Origin: Pacificitalea sp040119125
GTDB lineage: Bacteria > Pseudomonadota > Alphaproteobacteria > Rhodobacterales > Rhodobacteraceae
Direction: 5' to 3'
Assembly: GCA_040119125.1 (NCBI GenBank)
Contig: JBEDTR010000016.1
Span: 124,001-188,000 of the forward strand
DNA: 64,000 nt
Shown here: one piece after another, positions 45,770 to 53,579 of the stretch
How the letters are laid out: each line of letters opens with the position of its first letter
How positions within the stretch are numbered: the first letter of the stretch is position 1
Program-made: the position numbers and the translations under genes
Notes under the pieces: model-generated
The model's database searches: none
What the model saw: the letters and a program-made list of their open reading frames with translations, nothing else
What the model was told of the DNA's origin: nothing

Positions 45770-46208
45770 GGGGGGTATCTCCGGTCTTGGGGCGGGCGCT
45801 CATACCGAGCGCCAGCGACAGCAAAATGCAAAAGGTGAATAGGTACAGGCCCCAGGCGGTTTCAACCCGGCCAATGCCCATCCCCTTGATCACCACGATG
45901 TAGAGGGCGATCAGGAAGACATCGGCCATGGCAAGCTTACCCGCCCATCTGAGCCATGGCAGCACCTTCGGGCCGAGACGCCCGAATTGCACCGCCGCCA
46001 GCAGCAGCGTCTTGGTATAAGGTGCAACCAGAGCTGCCAGCCCGACCAGCACCGCCAAGCCCGGATCGGTGCGCCACAGGCTTGCCACTCCCGACAGCAC
46101 CGTGATCTCGTGGCTGGGAAACAGCGGCAACACCGCCGCACGCAGCAGCGGCGCGGCCCAAGCCACGGGAAACAGGATCAGAAGCAACAGGTTGAGCCAT
46201 TTCGCCAT
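45762..46208 (-). CDS. PqiA-like membrane protein
   Basis: A 148-residue protein with four helices, of the paraquat-inducible protein A type: LLILFPVAWAAPLL at the start, then FPSHEITVLSGVASLWR and YTKTLLLAAVQFGRLGPKVL, then MADVFLIALYIVVIKGMG. Single-domain members are about half as long as E. coli PqiA. PqiA-type proteins partner with MCE lipid-transport proteins, but no MCE gene is nearby. First gene of the operon that ends at cvpA. Confidence 0.75.
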   Translation of the reverse strand: MAKWLNLLLLILFPVAWAAPLLRAAVLPLFPSHEITVLSGVASLWRTDPGLAVLVGLAALVAPYTKTLLLAAVQFGRLGPKVLPWLRWAGKLAMADVFLIALYIVVIKGMGIGRVETAWGLYLFTFCILLSLALGMSARPKTGDTPRA

Positions 46209-46461
46209 CGACGGGGCAGGGGCCTTTTATCCGGGCGCAGCCGCGCCACGCGTGTTGTCCGTGGTTCTAGGCCGGATGGGCTGAAAGTGAAAGGGAGGGT
46301 TTCGCAGGGATTAACGCGGGGGATAGTCGGTGAAACGCGACACTGCGGACGGGTAAGGCAGCACCGGCTGGGCTACGCCCACCCCCGTTACAAGGTCACA
46401 CACGGCGACAGACGCGCCAGCCTGTAGGGACGTGCCCCTCATGATGGGAACGCAAGGGCGG
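46209..46461. other. Gene-free region between ribD and the radA operon
   Basis: A 253-base stretch, which holds the promoter of the radA operon somewhere. I looked for an FMN riboswitch because of ribD and found none. Several G/C-rich short stems are possible, none strong. Confidence 0.5.
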
Positions 46462-47670
46462 TTAGACGGAAGTCCGTTCGTCTCCGTCAAGCGGGTCGTC
46501 TTCCCATAGGCTAAGCACGTCCGGGCCCAGCCGTTCCACGCGGGTCAGGCGCAGGCGGGGGGCCTCTGACAACGCGCCCAGACCCATCGCGCCAAGGGCT
46601 GGCCAGCCTTCGGCCCCAAGGGCGACGCCTGCGCCGAACATGGCCAGCCGGTCGACCACCCCCGCGACAAGAAGCGAGGCCGCAAGCGCGCCGCCGCCCT
46701 CGCAGAACACGCGGGTAAGGCCATTGGCACCAAGCGCCTCCAACATCGCCGCCGGATCGATCTGCCGGTCCGGCCCCACATGGCAGGGCAGAAGCCGCGC
46801 GCCCAATCCCTCCCATGCTGCGATCAGATCAGGCGCGGCATCGGGGCCATGGCAAATCCAGACCGGCACGGTTTGCGCGCTGCGGGCCAGCTGTCCGGTC
46901 AACGGCAGATCCAGCCGCCGGGACACCACCACGCGCACCGGCTGCCAATCCGTGCCCAGCCCCCGCACCGTCAACGCCGGGTCATCGGACCGCGCCGTGC
47001 CCGCGCCTACCATCACCGCGTCATGGTTTGCCCGCATCACATGGACCCGGCGCCGCGCCTCTGGTCCGGTGATCCACTGGCTCTCGCCCGAGGCGGTGGC
47101 GATGCGTCCGTCGAGCGAGGTTGCCAGCTTCAGCGTCAGCATGGGGCGTCCGCGCGTGATACGGCTCAGAAACCCCTGATGCAGCTTGCGGGCGCGGTGC
47201 TCCAGCACCCCGGTCAAAACGGGAATTCCGGCGGCGCGCAGCATTGCATGACCGCCCCCGGCCACACGGGGATCGGGATCCTCCTGTGCGGTCACAACAC
47301 GGGCAATCCCGGCCTCGATCAAGGTGCGGGCGCAGGGCGGGGTGTGACCGGTATGGGCGCAAGGCTCCAGCGTGACATAGGCAGTGGCCCCGCGCGCGGC
47401 CATTCCCGCCTGCGCCAGCGCCTGCGGTTCGGCATGGGGCCTGCCGCCGGGGGCGGTCCAGCCGCGCCCGACGACGCGGCCCTGAGGATCGACAATCACG
47501 CAGCCCACGGCAGGATTGGGCCAGACCCGTCCCAGCCCCCGCGCGCCGAGGCTTAGCGCGCTGGCCATGTGGCGCAGATCGGTCTCGGTCGGCATCGCGG
47601 TCTTGGGCGACATCGCATTCGGGCCCCGCATCACGGCGGGGTCTTGATCAGGCTCGGTCGCGAAACCCAT
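46462..47670 (-). CDS. ribD: Riboflavin biosynthesis bifunctional deaminase/reductase RibD
   Basis: A 402-residue two-domain enzyme for the second and third steps of riboflavin synthesis from GTP. The deaminase domain (about residues 20-165) carries the zinc site: HAEPQAL and TLEPCAHTGHTPPC. The reductase domain (about 170-395) starts RPMLTLKLATSLDGRIATASGESQWI and uses NADPH. ATG at 47670 is chosen because GGAGGAGTGAAGGCC precedes it; a GTG at 47679 overlaps the nrdR stop. No ribE or ribBA is seen nearby. Confidence 0.95.
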   Translation of the reverse strand: MGFATEPDQDPAVMRGPNAMSPKTAMPTETDLRHMASALSLGARGLGRVWPNPAVGCVIVDPQGRVVGRGWTAPGGRPHAEPQALAQAGMAARGATAYVTLEPCAHTGHTPPCARTLIEAGIARVVTAQEDPDPRVAGGGHAMLRAAGIPVLTGVLEHRARKLHQGFLSRITRGRPMLTLKLATSLDGRIATASGESQWITGPEARRRVHVMRANHDAVMVGAGTARSDDPALTVRGLGTDWQPVRVVVSRRLDLPLTGQLARSAQTVPVWICHGPDAAPDLIAAWEGLGARLLPCHVGPDRQIDPAAMLEALGANGLTRVFCEGGGALAASLLVAGVVDRLAMFGAGVALGAEGWPALGAMGLGALSEAPRLRLTRVERLGPDVLSLWEDDPLDGDERTSV

Positions 47671-47675
47671 GGCCT

Positions 47676-48143
47676 TCACTCCTCCGGAGTGACCGGCGGG
47701 CGCAGTTCCGAGACAAATTTGTCGAAGTCATCGGCAGAATGGAAGTTCTTGTAAACGCTGGCAAACCGCACATAGGCCACGGTATCGATCCGGGCCAGAG
47801 CCTCCATCACGATCTCGCCGATCGCCTTGGAAGGAATGTCCGTGTCGCCCAGACTTTCCAGCCGCCGCACGATGCCAGAGATCATCTGATCGACGCGCTC
47901 ACGCTCGACGGGACGTTTCTGCAGCGCGATACGGATCGAGCGTTCCAGTTTGTCGCGGTCGAAATCCTCGCGGCGGCCATTGGTCTTGATCACCACCAGA
48001 TCGCGCAGTTGCACCCGTTCATATGTGGTGAACCGGCCTCCGCAGGACGGGCAGAACCGCCGCCGGCGAATGGCGACGTGATCTTCCGCAGGGCGGGAAT
48101 CCTTCACCTGCGTATCGACATTACCGCAAAACGGGCAGCGCAT
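47676..48143 (-). CDS. nrdR: Transcriptional repressor NrdR
   Basis: A 155-residue regulator of ribonucleotide reductase genes. The zinc ribbon is MRCPFCGN at the N-terminus and FCPSCGGRFTTYE near residue 30; an ATP-cone domain follows (RREDFDRDKLERSI), which senses dATP/ATP. The start at 48143 follows AAGGGGTCCGGG, and the usual first residues MRCP confirm it. It lies five bases upstream of ribD, a linkage common in Proteobacteria. Confidence 0.97.
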   Translation of the reverse strand: MRCPFCGNVDTQVKDSRPAEDHVAIRRRRFCPSCGGRFTTYERVQLRDLVVIKTNGRREDFDRDKLERSIRIALQKRPVERERVDQMISGIVRRLESLGDTDIPSKAIGEIVMEALARIDTVAYVRFASVYKNFHSADDFDKFVSELRPPVTPEE

Positions 48144-48283
48144 CCCGGACCCCTTCAACTTGCTTACTTGGGGTTGCCCCCAACCTGTCCACAGGCAGTA
48201 TAGGCGAGCCGCTAGGATTTGGGTAGACCGGAATTGCTGCTACCTCATATGGAGTTATGACATCCGGAGGCCGCGCCAGCGCG

Positions 48284-48697
48284 TCAGGCGAAATGCGCGG
48301 CAATCTCGCGCCGCTGCGGGTGCTGCCGGTGTTCCATGACATAAATCCCCTGCCATGTGCCCAGCCGCATCCGCCCCCGCGCCACAGGGATCTGCAAACT
48401 GACGGGCAGCAACGCGGCCTTGATATGGGCTGGCATGTCATCCGGCCCTTCATAGGTATGGGTCAGATAACGCATTGAGGCATCGGTGGACGGCGGCACC
48501 AGCCGGTCAAAATAGGCGAGCAGATCGGTCTGCACCTCGGGATCTGCGTTTTCCTGTATCACCAGCGAGGCGGAGGTGTGGCGGATCATCAGCGTCAGCA
48601 GCCCGTCCGCGCCCAATTTCTGCACCCACCGCGCAACCTGCCCGGTGAATTCATAAAGCGCGGGGCCCTGAGTTTCGATCTGGAAGCTGGTCTGCAT
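48284..48697 (-). CDS. YjbQ-family protein
   Basis: A 137-residue single-domain protein of the YjbQ/UPF0047 family. The motif MIRHTSASLVIQENADPEVQTDL (shown partly; near residues 36-58) and the final GTWQGIYVMEHRQHPQRRE with two histidines match the family. Some members have thiamine-phosphate synthase activity in vitro, but the cell role is unsettled. The ATG at 48697 gives MQTSFQIETQ; one upstream ATG at 48709 adds four residues. Confidence 0.88.
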   Translation of the reverse strand: MQTSFQIETQGPALYEFTGQVARWVQKLGADGLLTLMIRHTSASLVIQENADPEVQTDLLAYFDRLVPPSTDASMRYLTHTYEGPDDMPAHIKAALLPVSLQIPVARGRMRLGTWQGIYVMEHRQHPQRREIAAHFA

Positions 48698-48808
48698 GGG
48701 GCTGACCATAGCTGGAATGCGCCCGCCCGCAATCGCTGCGATCCAAGCGGCGGCGGAAATCGTGACGCAGCGGCAGTCAGAGTCAGGCGCTTGCGGCAGA
48801 CTCCCATG

Positions 48809-48876
48809 AAAAAAGGGCCCCGAAGGACCCCTTTTTGCATTTTTTTATAGTCTCCCTGTCGGACGGGCCGACTTAT
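48809..48876 (-). ncRNA. Small-RNA candidate C
   Basis: On the minus strand: TTGACC, 17 bases, TAGCGT (promoter), then a transcript of about 68 bases with a GTCGG/CCGAC hairpin, an A-rich middle (GGGAGACTATAAAAAAATGC) and a terminator GGGGTCC-TTCG-GGGCCC (imperfect) with six T. It could be a small RNA or the leader of yjbQ with an early stop; the terminator lies about 110 bases upstream of the yjbQ start. It does not share the core of candidates A and B. Confidence 0.5.
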
Positions 48877-48882
48877 AAGGGG

Positions 48883-48911
48883 ACGCTAGGATGAATGCGA
48901 GAAACGGTCAA
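48883..48911 (-). promoter_or_regulatory. Promoter of small-RNA candidate C
   Basis: On the minus strand TTGACC (plus 48906-48911), a 17-base spacer and TAGCGT (plus 48883-48888). The -35 has five matches of six, the -10 three. Confidence 0.45.
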
Positions 48912-48988
48912 CAGGGAAAATCGCAAGGGATTCGCAGCAGGGTCAAGCAGCCTGCGCGGCGGTCGGCGAAACTCCGAGCATGAAGACG

Positions 48989-49090
48989 AAAAAAGACCGC
49001 GCCAAAGGTGAGGCGCGGTCAGGCCAACAGGAGGGATATCCACCCGACCGCCGACACATCACCAGCGGAGGGGCTGAAAACCACTCTGGC
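48989..49090 (-). ncRNA. Small-RNA candidate B with anti-Shine-Dalgarno core
   Basis: On the minus strand: a small hairpin CAGC-CCCTCC-GCTG exposing CCCTCC in its loop, then an unpaired ATATCCCTCCTGTTGGCC, then a perfect 9-bp terminator (GACCGCGCC, 8-base loop, GGCGCGGTC) and six T. Two C/U-rich segments could pair with ribosome-binding sites. The core CCTCC-TGTTGG just before the terminator is the same as in candidate A. The 5' end is uncertain: no clear promoter was found. Confidence 0.6.
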
Positions 49091-49099
49091 CTCAAAAGG

Positions 49100-49129
49100 T
49101 TAAGCTTGTATTGTCATTGCAGATATAAT
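49100..49129 (+). promoter_or_regulatory. Promoter of the HerA-like gene
   Basis: TTAAGC, an 18-base spacer and a perfect TATAAT. Transcription would start near 49136, only about ten bases before the ATG at 49146, so the leader is very short. Confidence 0.55.
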
Positions 49130-49145
49130 GCGCATGAGGGCAGTC

Positions 49146-50705
49146 ATGGATCGGATTTTCGTAGGCGGCGGCGGGGCGGATTATGCGGAGCCGCAGGAAT
49201 TGCTGCTCAATTACGCCAACCGCCATGGGCTGATCGCCGGGGCCACAGGCACCGGTAAGACCGTGACGCTGCAAATCCTTGCCGAAAGCCTGTCAGCCGC
49301 CGGGGTTCCGGTGGTGCTGTCGGATGTGAAGGGCGATCTGTCGGGGTTGGGGGAGGCAGGCTCGGCTGAATTCAAGCTGCATGAGGCGTTCATGTCTCGC
49401 GCCCAGACCATCGGTTTTGCGGAGCGCTACCGATATGAGGCGTTCCCGGTCACGTTCTGGGATCTCTTTGGCGAACAGGGGCATCCCATCCGCACCACGG
49501 TGGCCGAGATGGGGCCGCTGCTGCTGTCGCGCCTGCTGGAACTGACCGAGGCGCAGGAAGGCGTGATGAATATCGCCTTCCGCACCGCTGACGAACAGGG
49601 GCTGGCGCTGCTGGATCTGAAGGATCTGCAGGCGCTGTTGGTCTGGCTGGGCGAAAACGCCCGCGATCTGAGCCTGCGCTATGGCAATGTGTCTACCGCC
49701 TCGATTGGCGCAATTCAGCGGCGGCTTCTGGTGTTAGAGGGGCAGGGCGCAGCGCATTTCTTTGGCGAACCGGCGTTGGAGTTGGACGATCTGTTTCTGA
49801 CGGACGCTGCGGGGCGGGGGCGCATCAACATTATTGCCGCCGACCGGCTGATGGGGGCGCCGCGGCTTTATGCGACATTCCTGCTGTGGCTGCTGTCTGA
49901 ACTGTTCGAGACCCTGCCGGAGGTCGGCGATCCCGAGAAGCCGAAGCTGGTGTTTTTCTTTGACGAGGCGCATTTGCTGTTCGAGGACGCGCCCAAGCCG
50001 CTGGTCGATAAGGTCGAGCAGGTCGCGCGGCTGATCCGCTCGAAAGGCGTGGGCGTCTATTTCATCACCCAGAACCCCGCCGACGTGCCCGAGGATATTC
50101 TGGGCCAGTTGGGCAATCGGGTGCAGCATGCGCTGCGCGCCTTTACCGGGCGCGACCGGCGGGAGTTGAAACAGGCCGCGGAGACCTATCGCGACAATCC
50201 GCGTTTCTCCACCGAGGATGCAATCCGTGAGGTCGGCACCGGCGAGGCGGTCACCTCATTTCTGATGCGCAAGGGCGCGCCGGGGGTGGTGGAGCGCACA
50301 TTGATCCGCCCGCCCTCATCCCGGCTGGGCCCGGCGCAGGACCGCGCCGCGCTGCGCGCCGCCTCGCCGCTGGGCGGTAAATATGACACCGCGCTCGACC
50401 GGGAAAGCGCCTATGAAATCCTGAAGGCCCGCGCCGAAGCCGCCGCCAATGAAGCCGCGAATGAAGTGGAGGCCGATGACGATGCCGATCCGGCCGGCCC
50501 GCGCGCAGGTCGCCGATATGGCGGCACCCATAGCAGGGGCGGTAGCTCATCGGTAGGTAAACCGGCCAGCACCTCCCGGAAGCGGAGCTCGCGCTCCGAC
50601 AGCGTTGGCGAGGCCTTCGCCAAAAGCTTCGCTCGCCAACTTGGCACCCAAGCGGGCCGCCGCGTGGTGCGCGGCATTCTGGGCGGGTTGTTCAAGGGGC
50701 GGTGA
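49146..50705 (+). CDS. HerA-like / DUF853 P-loop ATPase
   Basis: A 519-residue ATPase of the HerA-FtsK superfamily, DUF853 branch. Walker A is IAGATGTGKTVTLQIL near residue 31, Walker B is KLVFFFDEAHLLFED near residue 272, and ITQNPADVPEDILGQLGNR is the conserved sensor region. HerA-type helicases move DNA, but this branch is widespread, often single-gene and unstudied. Residues 430-500 are Ala/Glu/Ser/Arg-rich and disordered, and the basic tail ends GGLFKGR. GAGGG precedes the ATG; an ATG at 49128 would fall in the -10. Confidence 0.88.
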   Translation: MDRIFVGGGGADYAEPQELLLNYANRHGLIAGATGTGKTVTLQILAESLSAAGVPVVLSDVKGDLSGLGEAGSAEFKLHEAFMSRAQTIGFAERYRYEAFPVTFWDLFGEQGHPIRTTVAEMGPLLLSRLLELTEAQEGVMNIAFRTADEQGLALLDLKDLQALLVWLGENARDLSLRYGNVSTASIGAIQRRLLVLEGQGAAHFFGEPALELDDLFLTDAAGRGRINIIAADRLMGAPRLYATFLLWLLSELFETLPEVGDPEKPKLVFFFDEAHLLFEDAPKPLVDKVEQVARLIRSKGVGVYFITQNPADVPEDILGQLGNRVQHALRAFTGRDRRELKQAAETYRDNPRFSTEDAIREVGTGEAVTSFLMRKGAPGVVERTLIRPPSSRLGPAQDRAALRAASPLGGKYDTALDRESAYEILKARAEAAANEAANEVEADDDADPAGPRAGRRYGGTHSRGGSSSVGKPASTSRKRSSRSDSVGEAFAKSFARQLGTQAGRRVVRGILGGLFKGR

Positions 50706-50879
50706 TGCCCCGCCGGGAGCTTGCCACTACCACGCTGGTCCGAGGTGGCGCCGCCCACGCAGGCTTTGTTTGCAGGCGGCGGGAAGCCTTGACTGAACCT
50801 GTTCGCTGCGCGGCATCGAGTGCGGGCTAAACGGCGAGCCTATGCGATAAGTGCCGAGACCTGCCCAAGGCCCCCGGCA

Positions 50880-52172
50880 TCACCCCAGCGGGCGGATGCG
50901 CAGGCGGGTCAGGCGATTGTCCTTGCGGGTCATCACCTCGAACCGGAAGTCGTGGAACGAGAAGATCTGACCTTGGGTCGGGATCGTCTGCGCCTCGTGG
51001 ATCACAAGCCCGGCGACAGTGTTAGCCTCATCATCGGGCAATGACCAATCGCAAGCCCGGTTAAGGTCGCGGATCGTCATCGAGCCGTCGACGATATAGT
51101 CCCCGGTATCGGTGCGACGCACGGGGTTATCCTCGTCCAGATCGAATTCATCGGTGATCTCGCCCACGATTTCCTCAAGGATGTCTTCCAGCGTGATCAG
51201 CCCCTGCAACGAGCCGTATTCATCCACCACCAGCGCGAAATGCGTGTGGCGGCGCAGGAATTCGCGCATCTGGTCGTCGAGCGTCGTGGTTTCCGGCACG
51301 AAGTAAGGCTTCATCGCGACATCGGTGACGACAAAGGATTTCAGCCCCTCGGCGGAGGCTTCGGGTCCGCGCACCAGCCGGTCCATTGCGCGCAGCAGGT
51401 CCTTGGCATGAATGACGCCCACGATGTTTTCAGGCTCATCACGATAGACGGGCAGGCGGGTATGGGGGCTTTCGAGCGCTTGGCTCAGGATCTGTTCGGG
51501 GGCCGCGTCGGCATCGATCATCTCGATCTTGGAGCGGTGAAGCATGATTTCCTCAACCGTGCGTTCGCCCAGATCCAGCGCGCCCAGCAGCCGGTCGCGG
51601 TCTTCCTTCTGAACCACGCCTTCGGAATGTCCCAGCGCCAGCGCCCCGGCGATTTCCTCGCGCACCGACAGGACGGAGGCGTCTGGGTCGGTCTTGATCC
51701 CGAACAGGGCCAGCACCCCGCGCACAATCGCCCGCACCGTCGAGACAACCGGCGTAAAGACCACGACCACGACGCGTATGACAGGCGCGACAAGGCTGGC
51801 GGCGGCTTCGGAATTGGTGATGGCATAGGTCTTGGGGAGCACTTCGGCGAAGACCAGCACCAGAAGCGTCATCACCAGCGTCGCCATCGCGACACCGCTT
51901 TCCCCGAAAAGCCGGGTGAACATGGCCGTAGCGAGCGAGGTCGCGAGGATGTTGACGAGGTTATTGCCCAACAGGACCGCGCCGATCAGCCGCTCGCTGT
52001 CCTCGGTCACGCTCAGCGCCGTGCCCGCGCCCCGGTCGCCCTTATCCGCACGGCTGCGCAGTTTACCCCGCGACGCGGCGGTCAGCGCGGTTTCAGAGCC
52101 GGAGAAGAAGGCGGACAATACTAGCAGCAGAAGGATTGCGGAGGCCGTGAGCCAAAAGGCGGTGTCTAGCAT
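50880..52172 (-). CDS. HlyC/CorC-family CNNM/CBS membrane protein
   Basis: A 430-residue protein. Four N-terminal helices (about residues 5-150) form the CNNM (DUF21) domain: FFSGSETALTAASRGKL is its typical start. Two CBS domains follow (about 195-310; LPVYRDEPENIVGVIHAKDLLRAM and HFALVVDEYGSLQGLITLEDIL), and then the CorC_HlyC domain (about 335-425). Relatives export Mg2+ or maintain divalent cation balance. The gene appears monocistronic and converges on the HerA-like gene. Confidence 0.9.
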   Translation of the reverse strand: MLDTAFWLTASAILLLLVLSAFFSGSETALTAASRGKLRSRADKGDRGAGTALSVTEDSERLIGAVLLGNNLVNILATSLATAMFTRLFGESGVAMATLVMTLLVLVFAEVLPKTYAITNSEAAASLVAPVIRVVVVVFTPVVSTVRAIVRGVLALFGIKTDPDASVLSVREEIAGALALGHSEGVVQKEDRDRLLGALDLGERTVEEIMLHRSKIEMIDADAAPEQILSQALESPHTRLPVYRDEPENIVGVIHAKDLLRAMDRLVRGPEASAEGLKSFVVTDVAMKPYFVPETTTLDDQMREFLRRHTHFALVVDEYGSLQGLITLEDILEEIVGEITDEFDLDEDNPVRRTDTGDYIVDGSMTIRDLNRACDWSLPDDEANTVAGLVIHEAQTIPTQGQIFSFHDFRFEVMTRKDNRLTRLRIRPLG

Positions 52173-52661
52173 GGATCCGTTTCAATGGGTGACGCGGCTG
52201 GGCCGCAGGACTGTTCTGGTTATGGGGTGCGCGTGGCGCGGGTTCAACCACACAGCGCGATGGAGAGGCGGAAACTGACGCGGACGGGGCGGGTCTGTGC
52301 GGACCAGTCGGCCTGTGACCCGTGGCGAAGGGAGGATGCGACGCCCTAAAGGTAGGCGAGGAGCGCAACATGAGGATGCTCGCGGGGTGGTGCCGTGGCG
52401 CTGTGGCGTTTGAGCGGTCTGCCTTTGAGTGCAAATGCCTCTACGCGCTGAGGTCAGCGCGAGGCCGTAAAGTGCGCGCCCGCCGGAACGGCTCTTCGGC
52501 CTTGGCCGAGCGGATGTGCGTGGCAGCGCCTGTTCGACACCCGCCTTTTGCATGGAAACCGCGGTCTCTACGAGAATGTGACATCCGGTCCCGGCCCCGC
52601 CCCCGTGACCCGAGCGGCGCGAGCCGCTAAGGGGGGTGCAGACCAGCCACGCGGAGAGCCC
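52173..52661. other. Gene-free region upstream of ccdA
   Basis: A 489-base divergent gap. It carries a dispersed repeat copy at 52441-52490. Open frames on both strands here are Arg/Pro-rich and look like non-coding GC-rich shadows. Promoters for ccdA and the CBS protein gene must be inside but none is convincing. Confidence 0.55.
52441..52490 (-). repeat. Dispersed intergenic repeat, copy 2
   Basis: The reverse complement of these bases matches 24918-24968 at 34 of the first 40 positions. Farther out on both sides the similarity fades, with short matching words such as CCGCTCA. Confidence 0.55.
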
Positions 52662-53423
52662 ATGTTCGGTTTCGAGATTATTGACGCAGCCCTACTGCCC
52701 GCAATGGGCATCGCGCTTTTTGCCGGGGTGATCAGCTTTCTCAGCCCCTGCGTGCTGCCGATTGTGCCGCCTTACCTTGCCTATATGGGGGGCGTGTCGA
52801 TGGCGCAGATGGACGGCTCGGATACGGCGGGGCACGCGCGGGGCCGGGTGCTGCTTGCCGCGTTGTTCTTTGTGCTGGGATTGTCGACGGTGTTTTTGCT
52901 GCTGGGCTTCACCGCATCGGCCTTTGGCACGTTTTTCCTACGCAATCAGACGCTGTTCAACATGCTGGCCGGGGCGATGGTCATGGTGTTCGGGGTGCAT
53001 TTCCTTGGCATTATCCGGCTGCCGTTTCTGGAACGCGAAGCGCGGCTGGACGCGGGCGACCGGGGCGGCTCCGCATTCGGGGCCTATGTTTTGGGGCTCG
53101 CCTTCGCATTTGGCTGGACGCCCTGTATCGGGCCGCAGCTGGGCGCGATCTTGTCGCTCGCGGCATCCGAGGCCGATTTGACGCGGGGCACGCTTTTGCT
53201 GGGTATCTACGCGGCTGGGCTGGGTATTCCGTTTCTGCTGGTCGCGGCGTTCTTCCCCTCGATGGGCGGTGTGATGGCGTGGATGAAGCGGCACATGGCG
53301 CGGATCGAGCGGATCATGGGCCTGCTGCTTTGGACCATCGGGTTGCTGATGCTGACGGGCGGGTTTTCGCGGTTTTCCTATTGGCTGCTTGAGACCTTCC
53401 CGGCGCTTGCCGTCCTCGGCTGA
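52662..53423 (+). CDS. ccdA: Cytochrome c biogenesis protein CcdA
   Basis: A 253-residue protein with six membrane helices that carries reducing power from cytoplasmic thioredoxin to the periplasm. The redox cysteines are in the two homologous halves: SPCVLPIVPP near residue 29 and FGWTPCIGPQLG near residue 150. It precedes ccmF and ccmH, so it should keep apocytochrome haem-site cysteines and CcmH/CcmG reduced. GCGGAGAGCCC precedes the ATG. Confidence 0.94.
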   Translation: MFGFEIIDAALLPAMGIALFAGVISFLSPCVLPIVPPYLAYMGGVSMAQMDGSDTAGHARGRVLLAALFFVLGLSTVFLLLGFTASAFGTFFLRNQTLFNMLAGAMVMVFGVHFLGIIRLPFLEREARLDAGDRGGSAFGAYVLGLAFAFGWTPCIGPQLGAILSLAASEADLTRGTLLLGIYAAGLGIPFLLVAAFFPSMGGVMAWMKRHMARIERIMGLLLWTIGLLMLTGGFSRFSYWLLETFPALAVLG

Positions 53424-53579
53424 GGCGCATCAGGCGGCGTGCGGGCGTCCATCAGGTGACGCCTACCTCGGAAAAAACGAAACCTTCCAGTCCAGTATCC
53501 CCAAAAAACCCGTTCACGGAGCCGCGACATCGGCGCGCAGCCGATTGGCGGCGCGCAAAAGCCACTGTAATGTCGCGCC

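Larger units (their letters stand above)
48698..49145. other. Gene-free region with two small-RNA candidates
   Basis: A 448-base divergent gap between yjbQ (minus) and the HerA-like gene (plus). It carries two minus-strand transcript candidates (C, 48809-48876; B, 48989-49090) with their terminators, and the plus-strand promoter of the HerA-like gene at 49100-49129. No protein gene is supported. Confidence 0.65.

Noticed and set aside
46270..46440. Possible SRP RNA, tmRNA or other house-keeping RNA
   Set aside because: No GGAAGCAGCC-type SRP loop and no tRNA-like ends were found.
46209..46461. Possible FMN or cobalamin riboswitch near ribD
   Set aside because: None of the conserved core segments of either riboswitch could be found on either strand, and the region lies downstream, not upstream, of ribD.
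52182..52553. Arg/Pro-rich open frame of 123 codons on the minus strand upstream of ccdA
   Set aside because: Composition is that of translated GC-rich non-coding DNA; it spans a dispersed repeat and has no ribosome site.
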